Source: DASXUX01 sp036504595 (lineage in GTDB: Bacteria; Planctomycetota; SZUA-567; H5-PLA8). From it: DNA of 64,000 bases. The DNA lies in assembly GCA_036504595.1 (NCBI GenBank), contig DASXUX010000002.1, positions 18,196-82,195 of the forward strand. The letters run 5' to 3'. The notes beneath the pieces were generated by a model. It saw only the letters and a list, made by a program, of their open reading frames with translations. It did not search any database and was not told the origin of the DNA. Shown piece by piece: positions 1-8,278 of this stretch; position 1 is the first letter of the stretch; every line of letters starts with the position of its first letter. The position numbers were made by a program, and so were the translations under genes.

Positions 1-1410
1 AAATATTCGGTAAAAGCCCAGCATTCCCTCGCGGCCTTTCGCCGCCACTTCCTCGGGCTCGAAAAACCCAAGCACGTCCGCATTTTCGGGGTTCTTCGTG
101 ATTTTCCAGAAGCCTTCGACACGCACCGGCAACCGGGCCTTCAGCCGAGCGGCGCGAATCTTCTCAGCAAACGGCGCCACTCGCAGCGCCGCTGGAAAAT
201 CGTCCCATGCCTTCAGCGCCGCTTCAAACTCCCGCTTCTCCTCCGCCGCCTGAGCGGCCTGCACGGCTCGGTCATACGCTTCCGAGGCCGCCTTCAGCCG
301 CGTCCCGCGCACGCGCTCCAGCATCTCCTCGGCCTTTTTTCCCCAGCGCGAGTCGCCGAATTCGAGCGCCACTTTATGAAAGCTGCTCAGCGCAGACTCG
401 TAGTCTTCCGGACTGCGTTCCCACATCGTGAGCGCGCCATCGTAGGCCTGCCGCGCCGGATTGGGTCTCAACGCTACGATACCGCCCGCGACCAGAAGAA
501 AGAGCACACCCGCCAGAGCTCCAATGACTACCGGATGCAAGCGGCGCTTGGATGCAGACGACGTTCCCGCGCAGATTCGTTCGAGCGCCAACACAACTTC
601 GCCCATCGTCTGTGGCCGCTGCTCGCGCTCTTTAGCCATCATCTTTACGATCAGATCGTTCAACGGCGGCGGAACTCCTGCGCGCCGAGCCGACGGTGCG
701 GGAGCCGCCTCTTGTATATGTTTTTGAATCACGCCCACCGCCGTCTTCGCGGTGAACGGCGGACTGCCGACGAGCATGTGGTAGATCGTGCAGCCCAGCG
801 AGTAAATATCGCTGCGCCGGTCGGCGCTGCGCGCGTCCGCGGCTTGTTCGGGGGGCATATACTGCGGCGTGCCCATGGTCTCGCCGGCCTGCGTAATCGA
901 CGAGTCTTCGTCCTCCGAAAGTGCTTTGGCCAGACCCAGATCGGCCACCTTTACTTCGCCGTGCCCGGTCAGCATCACGTTGAGGGGCTTGACGTCACGA
1001 TGAATGATGCCGCGGTGGTGAGCGGCAGCGAGGCCGCGTGCAATGCCCAAAGCTATGCTCGCCGCTTCCAGCGGCGGCAGCGGACCTTCGCGCGACATTT
1101 TGGCGGCAAGGCTCTCGCCCAGCACGAACTGCATCACAATGAAGTTCTGGCCGTTCTCGCAACCCACGTTCAGCACCTGGACGATATTGGGGTGCTCGAT
1201 CTGCGCGGCCAGGCGCGCTTCAGCGATAAAGCGTTGGACGTACTGAGTGTCGGAGGCGTATTTGGCCGACAGAATCTTCACGGCCACATCTTTTTGCAGC
1301 GCCAGATGCCGGCCCTTGTAGACCGCGCCCATCGCGCCGGAGCCAAGCAGGCGCTCGATCGCGCAGCCGCCGATGGTCTGGCCGATCAGTTCCGTCTTCG
1401 CTTCGGGCAT
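1..1410 (-). CDS. Membrane-anchored Hanks-type serine/threonine protein kinase (3' part beyond the left edge)
   Basis: The reading frame starts at an ATG (1408-1410) and runs without a stop off the left edge, giving 470 codons. The N-terminal ~280 residues are a complete kinase domain: Gly-rich loop GSGAMG (residues 23-28), ATP lysine in VAVKIL (K45), catalytic HRDVKPLN (D139), metal-binding DLG (157-159) and a PPE motif (186-188). A hydrophobic segment at about residues 295-318 should anchor it in the inner membrane with the kinase in the cytoplasm. The following part is Ala/Glu/Arg-rich and probably helical, as in kinases with extracytoplasmic sensor regions. Bacterial kinases of this form phosphorylate Ser/Thr on regulators or cell-envelope proteins; the target here is unknown. 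It lies 41 bases downstream of the GH2 gene on the same strand, so co-transcription is possible. Confidence 0.93.
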   Translation of the reverse strand, partial: MPEAKTELIGQTIGGCAIERLLGSGAMGAVYKGRHLALQKDVAVKILSAKYASDTQYVQRFIAEARLAAQIEHPNIVQVLNVGCENGQNFIVMQFVLGESLAAKMSREGPLPPLEAASIALGIARGLAAAHHRGIIHRDVKPLNVMLTGHGEVKVADLGLAKALSEDEDSSITQAGETMGTPQYMPPEQAADARSADRRSDIYSLGCTIYHMLVGSPPFTAKTAVGVIQKHIQEAAPAPSARRAGVPPPLNDLIVKMMAKEREQRPQTMGEVVLALERICAGTSSASKRRLHPVVIGALAGVLFLLVAGGIVALRPNPARQAYDGALTMWERSPEDYESALSSFHKVALEFGDSRWGKKAEEMLERVRGTRLKAASEAYDRAVQAAQAAEEKREFEAALKAWDDFPAALRVAPFAEKIRAARLKARLPVRVEGFWKITKNPENADVLGFFEPEEVAAKGREGMLGFYRIF

Positions 1411-1451
1411 CACCGACCTCGATCATCCACTGAACGCTTCCCTCTCGGGAC

Positions 1452-3671
1452 TCACTTAATGTCGAAAATGCCCACATCTATGTACTGCCCACCCGTGGTT
1501 TGGTGACAGTGCACGGCGATAATGTTTTTGCCAGGCTTCAGTGCAGCCTTCCCATCCGCGTTCATTTCGACAGGCTCGTATTCGCTAATGAATCCCTTCA
1601 CTTTAGCGGCCAACTTCCCGTTGATGTAGACCTCCGCGTCTTCGTCGTGATGCATCATCAACTGTGGGTCTTTCAACTTCGATTCGTCCAGCATGAATTC
1701 TCGGCGCGCCCAGATGTCCGCCGTTTTCCATTCGGTGCGCACGACCGCTCCAGGCGTGCCATTCGTGCCGAAGCCCGCCACGCCTTCTTTCCATGCGCTA
1801 GCGTCGAACGCGGCGCTGAACCAATCGTCGGCCGGCTTGTCGATCGTGTAGCGCCATGTTACCGCCTCATTTTGAGCTGTCGGCAGCACCACGCGGGTTT
1901 CCGGCGGCGGCGGGAACTCGCCTTTATTCGCCGCAGCAGCCTGCGCCTCATCGAGTTTCAGCAGCGCACGGTCGTAGGTGTAAAGACCGTTGCACTCAGT
2001 CTCGACATCGGTGATCTGCGTGTAGATCGACGCATTCAGCCCCGCGCTGTCTTTCAGTTCATAGACTTTCCGCATCAGGCCCACAAAGCGCTTCGTCAAC
2101 GCCTGTGAGCTGGCCATTCCCTGGTAGCCCCACGTCTTTTGCGTCCAGGTGTGACCGTCAACACCCAGACCCAAGCCGCCGAATTCGCCCAGCACCGACG
2201 CGCGGTCGGCTTCAAGCTTCGGCGCCCCGGGGCCGGGATAGTTGTGCATGTCAATCACATCGCCGCATTTCCGGTCCGTCCAGCCGCTGGCATTGTTCAC
2301 CAGCCGCGAAGGGTCGGCGTCTTTGGTCCACTTGGTCAGGCGCGGCGTGTCATACTGGCCCCAGCCTTCGTTGAAGACGACCCACATAATGATGGACGGA
2401 TGGTTGTAGCGGCCCTCGATCAGCGCTTTGAGTTCCTGCTCGAAAATCTGCGCGCCGTCTTCCGATTTGCGCGTGTCGGTTTTGTCGTTCCCGGCCGAAC
2501 CGCTCGGCATGTCCTGCCAGACCAGCAGGCCAAGCTTGTCGCACCAGTAGTACCAGCGCTCGGGCTCAACTTTGACGTGCTTGCGGAGCATGTTGTAGCC
2601 GAGTTTCTTATGCGCTTCGATGTCGAAGCGCAGGGCTTCATCGGTCGGCGCCGTGTAGATGCCGTCCGGCCAGAAACCTTGATCCAGCGTGCCGACCTGG
2701 AAGACGAACTTGCCGTTGAGCATCAACCGGTTGACGCCCCTCTCGTCTTTCGCCATCGCGATCTTGCGCATGCCGAAATAGCATTGAACATGGTCATCTC
2801 CACAATCAACGATCAGGTCGTATAGAATCGGGTTCTCCGGCGACCAGAGCATTGCCTCGTTCATTGGGATGACGATTTCTTCGCCCGATTTTCCAGTCCC
2901 ATCCCACTGAAGATTGCGTCCCCCCATCACTGCTGCCGAAACTTTCTCCACTTTTCCGTTCACTGCCGCGACTATACGCACGCATTTCCCGTCCACGTCT
3001 GGCGTGATTTTGATTTTGTCGATGTACACTTGTGCCACCGGCTCCAGCCACACCGTCTGCCAGATGCCGGTCACCGGCGTGTAGAAGATGCCGCCGGGCC
3101 TGCGGACCTGCTTGCCGCGCGGCTGCGGTCCGGCGTCTGTCGGGTCGAAAACACCGACCACAATTTCCTGCGGCGCACCCGGCTTGATCGCATCGGTAAT
3201 GTCGAAGCTGAAGCCGTCGTAACCACCGCGATGTTTGCCGAGTTCCTTGCCGTTGACGAAGACTGTCGTTTCCCAATCGACAGCGCCGAAATGCAGTAGG
3301 ACGCGCTTGCCTGCCCAAGCCTGCGGAATCTCAACGTTTCGGTGGTACCAGAGCCGTTCCTTCTCGCTCACGCGCTTCATCACGCCAGAAAGCGCCGACT
3401 CAATCGGAAAAGGGACCAGGATTCTTCCGGCGTAATCTTTCGGCGCATCGGCGGTTTTGTCGGTGATCGCGTACTCCCAAAGGCCGTTCAGATTCAGCCA
3501 ATCCTTGCGCACCATCTGCGGGCGCGGATATTCAGGCAACGCCTTTTCCGGTGACACGTCCTTGGCCCAGCGCGTCATCAGCGGCGCAGCCTGGGGCTGC
3601 CAGTCGACCGCATAAAGGGAGACCGACAACGCGACCATGAGAAGGCTCACTGAAATGCAGATTGACCGCAT
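1452..3671 (-). CDS. Exported glycoside hydrolase family 2 enzyme with extra C-terminal beta-sandwich
   Basis: This 739-residue protein starts with a signal peptide (MRSICISVSLLMVALSVSLY). The ATG at 3671 is preferred over an upstream in-frame ATG (3713) because it gives the signal peptide and has AAAGGA upstream. The order is the GH2 sugar-binding jelly roll (LNGLWEY, WYHRNVEIP, VFVNGKELGKHRGGYDGF), an immunoglobulin-like domain, then the TIM barrel with 'LRKHVKVEPERWYYWCDKLG'. The acid/base Glu is E435 in FNEGWG and the nucleophile is probably E496 in VLGEFGG. Family members cleave beta-galactosides, beta-glucuronides or beta-mannosides; the substrate cannot be read here. After the barrel, about 130 residues (WFSAAFDASAWKEG to the end) look like an added galactose-binding-type beta-sandwich, which may bind polysaccharide. 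The protein probably acts in the periplasm. Confidence 0.9.
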   Translation of the reverse strand: MRSICISVSLLMVALSVSLYAVDWQPQAAPLMTRWAKDVSPEKALPEYPRPQMVRKDWLNLNGLWEYAITDKTADAPKDYAGRILVPFPIESALSGVMKRVSEKERLWYHRNVEIPQAWAGKRVLLHFGAVDWETTVFVNGKELGKHRGGYDGFSFDITDAIKPGAPQEIVVGVFDPTDAGPQPRGKQVRRPGGIFYTPVTGIWQTVWLEPVAQVYIDKIKITPDVDGKCVRIVAAVNGKVEKVSAAVMGGRNLQWDGTGKSGEEIVIPMNEAMLWSPENPILYDLIVDCGDDHVQCYFGMRKIAMAKDERGVNRLMLNGKFVFQVGTLDQGFWPDGIYTAPTDEALRFDIEAHKKLGYNMLRKHVKVEPERWYYWCDKLGLLVWQDMPSGSAGNDKTDTRKSEDGAQIFEQELKALIEGRYNHPSIIMWVVFNEGWGQYDTPRLTKWTKDADPSRLVNNASGWTDRKCGDVIDMHNYPGPGAPKLEADRASVLGEFGGLGLGVDGHTWTQKTWGYQGMASSQALTKRFVGLMRKVYELKDSAGLNASIYTQITDVETECNGLYTYDRALLKLDEAQAAAANKGEFPPPPETRVVLPTAQNEAVTWRYTIDKPADDWFSAAFDASAWKEGVAGFGTNGTPGAVVRTEWKTADIWARREFMLDESKLKDPQLMMHHDEDAEVYINGKLAAKVKGFISEYEPVEMNADGKAALKPGKNIIAVHCHQTTGGQYIDVGIFDIK

Positions 3672-3745
3672 GCTTCTCGATTCCTTTGATTGAGTCTGTT
3701 GCTTTAGCGGCATTTTAGCCGTGAGTCATTCAACAACAACCCGCT

Positions 3746-5110
3746 TCACACAGCCTTATTATCTTGCGTTTGCGGACTGCCGGCTGGCGGCGGCGGTGCG
3801 GCGTCATCGACGACGACTTTTCCCGCCGGCCCCGCACGCTCCAACCGGAACAAGCGCGACACCCAGCCTGCGGCATCGGCTCCATCGCCTTCCCGCGCGG
3901 CCTGCTTGAGCGTCTCCAGCGGCCCGTGCAGGAAACGGCCCTGAAACCGTTCCAGCGCGCGCTGGAGTTCCGCTAGAGCCTGCGGATCCAGTTTATCGCT
4001 GCGTGCCTGGGCGAGCACTTCCTGTCGCAGAGCGGCGGCGTGTTCCAGCAGTTTGCGCGCCGCATCTTTGGTGCCGCTGTCCTGGAGTGTCCGCAGAAGA
4101 TCGCGCGCCTCTTCGGCCAGGCGCGGCCGCCAGCGCACTGCAACCTGTTCGCGCTCCCGGCGCCCGTCCCGCGCAACTTCCTCCAAGTCATCGATGTCGT
4201 AGACAAAAGCGTCCTCGGACGACTCCGGGATTTTCGGATCCACGTTTCGCGGCACGGAAATATCGATCAGGCAAATCGTGCGCCCTCCGCGCACTTTCAT
4301 CGCCGCCGAAACGTGCTCCGGCCCGACGATGTAATGCGGCGCCGCCGCGGACACCAGCACGATGTCCACTTTGCACAGATGATCCGTCAGATTCGCCAGC
4401 AAGCACGGCTTGCCGCCCTCGCGAGCAGCGAAATCTGCCACGCGCGCCTCCGTGCGGCCGGCAACCAGAATTTCGGACACGCCCGCCGAACGCAGCGCGC
4501 GCACGATGCCCGTGGCCATCTCGCCGGTGCCGACGACGAGAACTTTTCGCCCTTTCACGTCGAAGAGTTTGTTCGCCAGTGCCACCGCCGCCGAACTGAC
4601 CGACGCCTGGCAGCGCCCGATGCCGCCATCCGAACGAACTTCCTTCGCCAGGAAAAAAGAGCGCTCGAAGAGCCGGTGCAGCACCGGTCCACATGCGCCG
4701 ACTTCGCTGGCGACGCGGAAAGCTTCCTTCGACTGCGCGAGAATCTCCGTTTCGCCGACGATTTGCGAATCCAGTGACGCCGCGACCTCGAACAAGTGCC
4801 GTGCCGCGTCGGCTCCTTTGAATTCGTACAGCGACGGCGCAAGCTCGGCGACCGGCACGCGGTGGAACTCACTGAGGAACGCCTGAATCTGGTTTGCCGG
4901 CTGAATGCCGCTCTCTTTGGCGACAGCGATCAACTCCACGCGGTTGCACGTGGACAGGATCACTGCTTCTCGAAACCCGCGCGCCAGAAGATTCGTAAGC
5001 GCGTTCGGCAGATCGGCCGCGCGAAACGCAAGCCGCTCCCGCAGCGCCACTGGCGCTTTGTGGTGCGAGAGTCCCACCAGGTGGAGGCAGTCGTCAAGCG
5101 ACGCGCTCAT
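3746..5110 (-). CDS. hemA: Glutamyl-tRNA reductase
   Basis: 454 residues, the usual size for the family. The enzyme reduces glutamate on glutamyl-tRNA to glutamate-1-semialdehyde with NADPH, the first step of C5 tetrapyrrole synthesis. The N-terminal domain has GLSHHKAPVALRE and the STCNRVE motif with the catalytic cysteine at residue 55. The middle has the NADPH-binding stretch KVLVVGTGEMATGIV, and the C-terminal part is the helical dimerisation domain (RRERE, LEELARDLL-type helices). The gene overlaps the upstream ccsA-like gene by four bases (ATGA), and that gene overlaps precorrin-2 dehydrogenase the same way, so the three are almost certainly one translationally coupled operon for heme and siroheme supply. 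The last ~25 residues are Ala/Pro-rich and poorly conserved. Confidence 0.96.
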   Translation of the reverse strand: MSASLDDCLHLVGLSHHKAPVALRERLAFRAADLPNALTNLLARGFREAVILSTCNRVELIAVAKESGIQPANQIQAFLSEFHRVPVAELAPSLYEFKGADAARHLFEVAASLDSQIVGETEILAQSKEAFRVASEVGACGPVLHRLFERSFFLAKEVRSDGGIGRCQASVSSAAVALANKLFDVKGRKVLVVGTGEMATGIVRALRSAGVSEILVAGRTEARVADFAAREGGKPCLLANLTDHLCKVDIVLVSAAAPHYIVGPEHVSAAMKVRGGRTICLIDISVPRNVDPKIPESSEDAFVYDIDDLEEVARDGRREREQVAVRWRPRLAEEARDLLRTLQDSGTKDAARKLLEHAAALRQEVLAQARSDKLDPQALAELQRALERFQGRFLHGPLETLKQAAREGDGADAAGWVSRLFRLERAGPAGKVVVDDAAPPPPAGSPQTQDNKAV

Positions 5111-6099
5111 GCCGCCTCCACTGCGCGGGTGGCACGCATGTGACTGGCGCCGTCTCTTCTGGCGCCAATCTCATGCGTGCGATTCGGCCGTTCCGCGCGC
5201 CTGAGTCCACGCAAGCTGACGCGCACACACGAGCCTGACATCCCTTCGCGATCCGCCGGCCCATTGTCGTTAAGAGACGCCGGCTGCGGATTCGAATTTG
5301 CCGGCGCGGCCTTCCCGATCGGGTGGCTCAGCACAAACGTGGCGACGACCAGCCCGGCGCCAATCAATACGAAGCGCGCGGAGCGCCGGCCGTGCAGCCG
5401 GTTGATCGCGCGGCCGAGCAACAGGAGTAAAAATACCAGCCAGGTGACTTCCGCCGCTAAAATCTTCGGATCGGTCCAGAACGGCCGGTTGAGGCGCTTG
5501 GTCATCACCGCGCCAGTGCCAATCGCGATCGCAAAAGCGAGCAGTCCCAGCCACGCGCAGACAACTTCCAATTTCTCCAATCGCTCCAGGCTGGGAAGTT
5601 CGCGGAATAGCACGCCAAAAACTTTGCGGCGCAGCATGCGGCTTTGTTCCAGATACAACACGCTTGCCCCGCACGCAGTGAGGAACAACCCATAGCCCAG
5701 AAACGCCGACAGAATGTGCGGCGCCAGCAGGTTGCCGGCGGGAGTTGCCAGCGGCGGGCCGTCTTTCGGCAAAATGTGCGAAAGCGCCATCAGTAGAGTC
5801 ACGATGGGCAAAATGATCGCGCCCAGCGAACGCGTAGCGTAAACCGCCAACGCGGTCAAAAAGCTGAATGCCAGCGCCCAACCCAGCAACCCGGTGATCT
5901 CGGCCGGGCTGTTGAAGAAATGTGTTTCGCTTTGCACGCAGAAGACGCCGATGGATGCAGTCTTCAGCGCCAAACCCATCGCCGCCAACCCAAACTGCAC
6001 GCGGTTGTCTCGCAGCCCTTCCCGCCAAAAACTGGCGATCGCCAGCGTAGAGGCCACGGCGAAACAGACCAGCGCTGCCAGAGACAGTGTGTCGATCAC
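5107..6099 (-). CDS. CcsA/HemX-type cytochrome c assembly membrane protein
   Basis: 330 residues with about eight hydrophobic segments in the first ~265 residues, followed by a hydrophilic, Asn/Pro/Arg-rich tail of ~65 residues that is unusual for the family. The stretch HFFNSPAEITGLLGWALAF, the conserved region ending in LAPHILSAFLGYGLF and the segment around PFWTDPKILAAEVTWLVF match the cytochrome c assembly (CcsA/CcmC/HemX) family, which handles heme at the membrane. Its place between precorrin-2 dehydrogenase and glutamyl-tRNA reductase is the arrangement seen for HemX in several lineages, where it is thought to control HemA levels or deliver heme to apocytochromes. It overlaps both neighbours by four bases. 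A role in heme transport against a role in controlling HemA cannot be settled from sequence. Confidence 0.85.
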   Translation of the reverse strand: MIDTLSLAALVCFAVASTLAIASFWREGLRDNRVQFGLAAMGLALKTASIGVFCVQSETHFFNSPAEITGLLGWALAFSFLTALAVYATRSLGAIILPIVTLLMALSHILPKDGPPLATPAGNLLAPHILSAFLGYGLFLTACGASVLYLEQSRMLRRKVFGVLFRELPSLERLEKLEVVCAWLGLLAFAIAIGTGAVMTKRLNRPFWTDPKILAAEVTWLVFLLLLLGRAINRLHGRRSARFVLIGAGLVVATFVLSHPIGKAAPANSNPQPASLNDNGPADREGMSGSCVRVSLRGLRRAERPNRTHEIGARRDGASHMRATRAVEAA

Positions 6100-6833
6100 C
6101 GTTTTCGCTCGCCTCCAAATGCGGCACGATGGCTTCGCAGCCCGCCGCGGATTTTTCCTTCAGCCGCACCGTTTGCAGAACTCGCGATGCACGCGTCCAT
6201 CTCTCTTGCCGCTGCTTCCGGCCCAAGCTGCTTCACACGCCGTGCCCAAGCGGCCGAACCGAGCGCCTGGAGCAGCTTGCGCCGCACCGCCGGATTGGTG
6301 ACCTGCGCCAAAACCGTCGGCCTGCGCGATTCCAGCAACTCGGCCAGTTGCCCCCATTCCGCGCCGATGTGCCGCTCGAAGAGCTGGCGCAGCGAACGAG
6401 CCAGCGCGCATGACGCTCCGCCGGTCGAGAAGGCGATGCACAACGGTCCGCGCCGCACGGTCGCGGGCACCTGGAAGTTCCCGGCCCACGGCGGCGACGC
6501 GACGTTCACCAGCAATCCGCGCTTGCAGCCCTCCTCGGCAATTCGTCGATTCAATTCTGCATCGTCCGTTGCCGCGAACACCATCCGCATGGACTTCAGG
6601 TCCGAGAGCCGAAACCGTCGCCGCAGAACTTTTGCGCTCTTCACTTTCATGGCGGGCGGTCGAGGGCTTAGCTCGGGCGCCACCATCGTCACTTTCGCCC
6701 CGCATTCGAGCAGCATTTCCGCTTTGCGCCACGCGACCTCGCCCCCACCAACGACGAGCACAGGCCATCCGTACAGATCAAGATTGGCCGGGTACAGCGG
6801 GAGGTGTTTTGAACGAGCCACGCGAAAGCACAT
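6096..6833 (-). CDS. Precorrin-2 dehydrogenase / sirohydrochlorin ferrochelatase (Met8/CysG N-terminal type)
   Basis: 245 residues. The N-terminus reads LPLYPANLDLYGWPVLVVGG followed by GEVAWRKAEMLL, the NAD-binding fold of the Met8/CysG family (GGGEVA at residues 29-34). Next comes VFAATDDAELNRRIAEE and the LVNVASPPWAGNFQVPATV stretch typical of siroheme synthases. The enzyme oxidises precorrin-2 to sirohydrochlorin and may insert iron to make siroheme, the cofactor of sulfite and nitrite reductases. There is no CysG methyltransferase half, so uroporphyrinogen methylation must be done by another gene. The ATG at 6833 is only one base from an AGGAG; a GTG 12 bases further in (6821) has better spacing and may be the true start. 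It is first in a coupled cluster with the ccsA-like gene and hemA. Confidence 0.9.
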   Translation of the reverse strand: MCFRVARSKHLPLYPANLDLYGWPVLVVGGGEVAWRKAEMLLECGAKVTMVAPELSPRPPAMKVKSAKVLRRRFRLSDLKSMRMVFAATDDAELNRRIAEEGCKRGLLVNVASPPWAGNFQVPATVRRGPLCIAFSTGGASCALARSLRQLFERHIGAEWGQLAELLESRRPTVLAQVTNPAVRRKLLQALGSAAWARRVKQLGPEAAAREMDACIASSANGAAEGKIRGGLRSHRAAFGGERKR

Positions 6834-7132
6834 ACTCCTGCGCCAAAAAGCCCGCTGATTCTATCCGGCCACGCCGCAACCGTCGAGAAGAGTCTGCGGC
6901 GATTGCCGAGATCGGGTGTAAACCAGACGACCAGACACCAAACACCAAACACCCACATATATAGCGTAATTTTCCCAGCATTGTGTCGATGACTTTCGCT
7001 TTTGTTTCCCTTCTGTTTCGCTATTCTGCATTTCTCCTTGTCGAAAGCGGTGTACTCGTAAAAAGCACCCATTCGTTCGTAGTTCGTTGTTCGTCGTTCG
7101 ATGTTCCCGTGGGGGGTAGTTGGGAGGAGTTG
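6834..7132. other. Divergent intergenic region with iterated words
   Basis: These 299 bases separate the leftward tetrapyrrole cluster from a rightward pair of small genes, so they should hold both promoters, but no clear -35/-10 pair was seen. Two stretches are iterated: 6917-6956 repeats CCAGACACC/CCAAACACC and 7077-7107 repeats TTCGTNGTTCG. The same kinds of word occur in many other gaps of the window. An open frame runs through much of this region from 6983 into the next gene, but its first 50 codons are encoded by the iterated DNA and are not counted as protein here. Confidence 0.5.
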
Positions 7133-7375
7133 ATGCGACGCAACACAGCGCCAGAGAGCAGTGCAGTGTGGACATCCGTCGGACAGCAGCCCTTTGATTC
7201 AGCCGTCCAACAGATGATCAACGAAGGCTGGCGCATCAGCAGTTACGGCCCCGAGCAATCGCACGTGATCATGAAACGCGGTGAACACACGGCCACATTG
7301 CACCGTAACACTGGCGAAGTCGGCATGGCCGTGGTCGGTTCGACGCCAAAGGTCATTGGCCAAGACTCAAACTGA
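7133..7375 (+). CDS. Small protein of unknown function (80 residues)
   Basis: The ATG at 7133 is chosen because GGGAGGAG lies directly upstream at good spacing, although the frame is open further upstream. The protein has no signal peptide or membrane segment. A central stretch, QQMINEGWRISSYG then SHVIMKRGEHTATLHR, looks like a small alpha-beta fold, reminiscent of short domains with an 'EGW' turn, but I do not recognise the family. The stop is 20 bases before the ThuA gene, so the two are probably one transcript. Confidence 0.65.
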   Translation: MRRNTAPESSAVWTSVGQQPFDSAVQQMINEGWRISSYGPEQSHVIMKRGEHTATLHRNTGEVGMAVVGSTPKVIGQDSN

Positions 7376-7395
7376 GCTGACTTGAGGAGAATTCT

Positions 7396-8277
7396 ATGAA
7401 GCGGATGCTGCTGGTTGCTGCCCTCCTGGCTTCTTTGCTGACGAATCTTCTTGCGGCGGAGGGAGACAAAATCGCCGCGTTGATCGTTGACGGCCAGAAT
7501 AACCACAACTGGAAGGCCGACACGCCGCTACTCAAGAAAGCGCTCGAAGCATCCGGTCGCTTCACCGTCGATGTCGCGACCAGCCCGCCGGGCAAAGGCG
7601 ACATGTCCACCTTCAAGCCGGACTTTTCCAAGTACGCGGTGATTGTGTCGAACTACAACGGTGACCCGTGGTCACCCGACACGAAGAAAGCCTTTGAAGC
7701 CTACATGTCCGCTGGCGGCGGCTTGGTCATCGTGCACGCCGCGGACAATTCGTTCCCGGAATGGGTCGAGTTCAATAAGATGATCGGCATTGGCGGCTGG
7801 GGTGGCCGCAACGAAAAGTCCGGCCCGTACGTGAAGTGGAAAGACGGCCAGATCGTCAAAGACACTCGCCCAGGCGGCGGCGGCGGACATGGCAAGCAGC
7901 ATGAGTACGTCATCGACACGCGCGAGCCCGAGCACCCCATCATGAAAGGCCTGCCGGAACACTGGAAGCACACAATTGACGAACTCTACGCGAACCTGCG
8001 CGGCCCAGCCGAAAACATGACCGTGCTGGCGACGACGTTCTCCGACAAGAGCACCGGTGGCACGGGCGAACACGAGCCCGCTCTGATGGTGCTGAACTAC
8101 GGCAAGGGCCGCATTTTCCACACGATCATGGGCCACGCCGGCCCGTCGATCAAATGCGTCGGCTTCGTGACAACGCTACAGCGCGGCGCTGAATGGGCCG
8201 CCACCGGCAAGGTCACCATCGCCAAGCCCGACAACTTCCCGACCGCGGAAAAATCGAGCGTGTGGGAAGCGAAGTAA
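7396..8277 (+). CDS. Exported ThuA-like domain protein
   Basis: 293 residues, starting at an ATG preceded by GAGGAG, with a signal peptide (MKRMLLVAALLASLLTNLLA). The mature part begins IAALIVDGQNNHNW, typical of the ThuA (trehalose-utilisation) glutamine-amidotransferase-like fold. Further family features are VIVSNYNGDPW, the Gly-rich GGGLVIVHAADNSFPEW, and HPIMKGLPEHWKHTIDELYANLRG. ThuA proteins are abundant in planctomycetes and their relatives, often near sugar dehydrogenases and hydrolases, but their biochemical role is poorly known; some act in sugar-oxidation pathways. Export fits a periplasmic role. The stop codon is a single base from that of the convergent permease gene, leaving no room for a separate terminator. 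Confidence 0.9.
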   Translation: MKRMLLVAALLASLLTNLLAAEGDKIAALIVDGQNNHNWKADTPLLKKALEASGRFTVDVATSPPGKGDMSTFKPDFSKYAVIVSNYNGDPWSPDTKKAFEAYMSAGGGLVIVHAADNSFPEWVEFNKMIGIGGWGGRNEKSGPYVKWKDGQIVKDTRPGGGGGHGKQHEYVIDTREPEHPIMKGLPEHWKHTIDELYANLRGPAENMTVLATTFSDKSTGGTGEHEPALMVLNYGKGRIFHTIMGHAGPSIKCVGFVTTLQRGAEWAATGKVTIAKPDNFPTAEKSSVWEAK

Positions 8278-8278
8278 C

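Noticed and set aside
376..1506. A 376-codon plus-strand frame opposite the kinase.
   Set aside because: The minus-strand frame carries all kinase motifs; the plus frame is Arg/His-rich without pattern.
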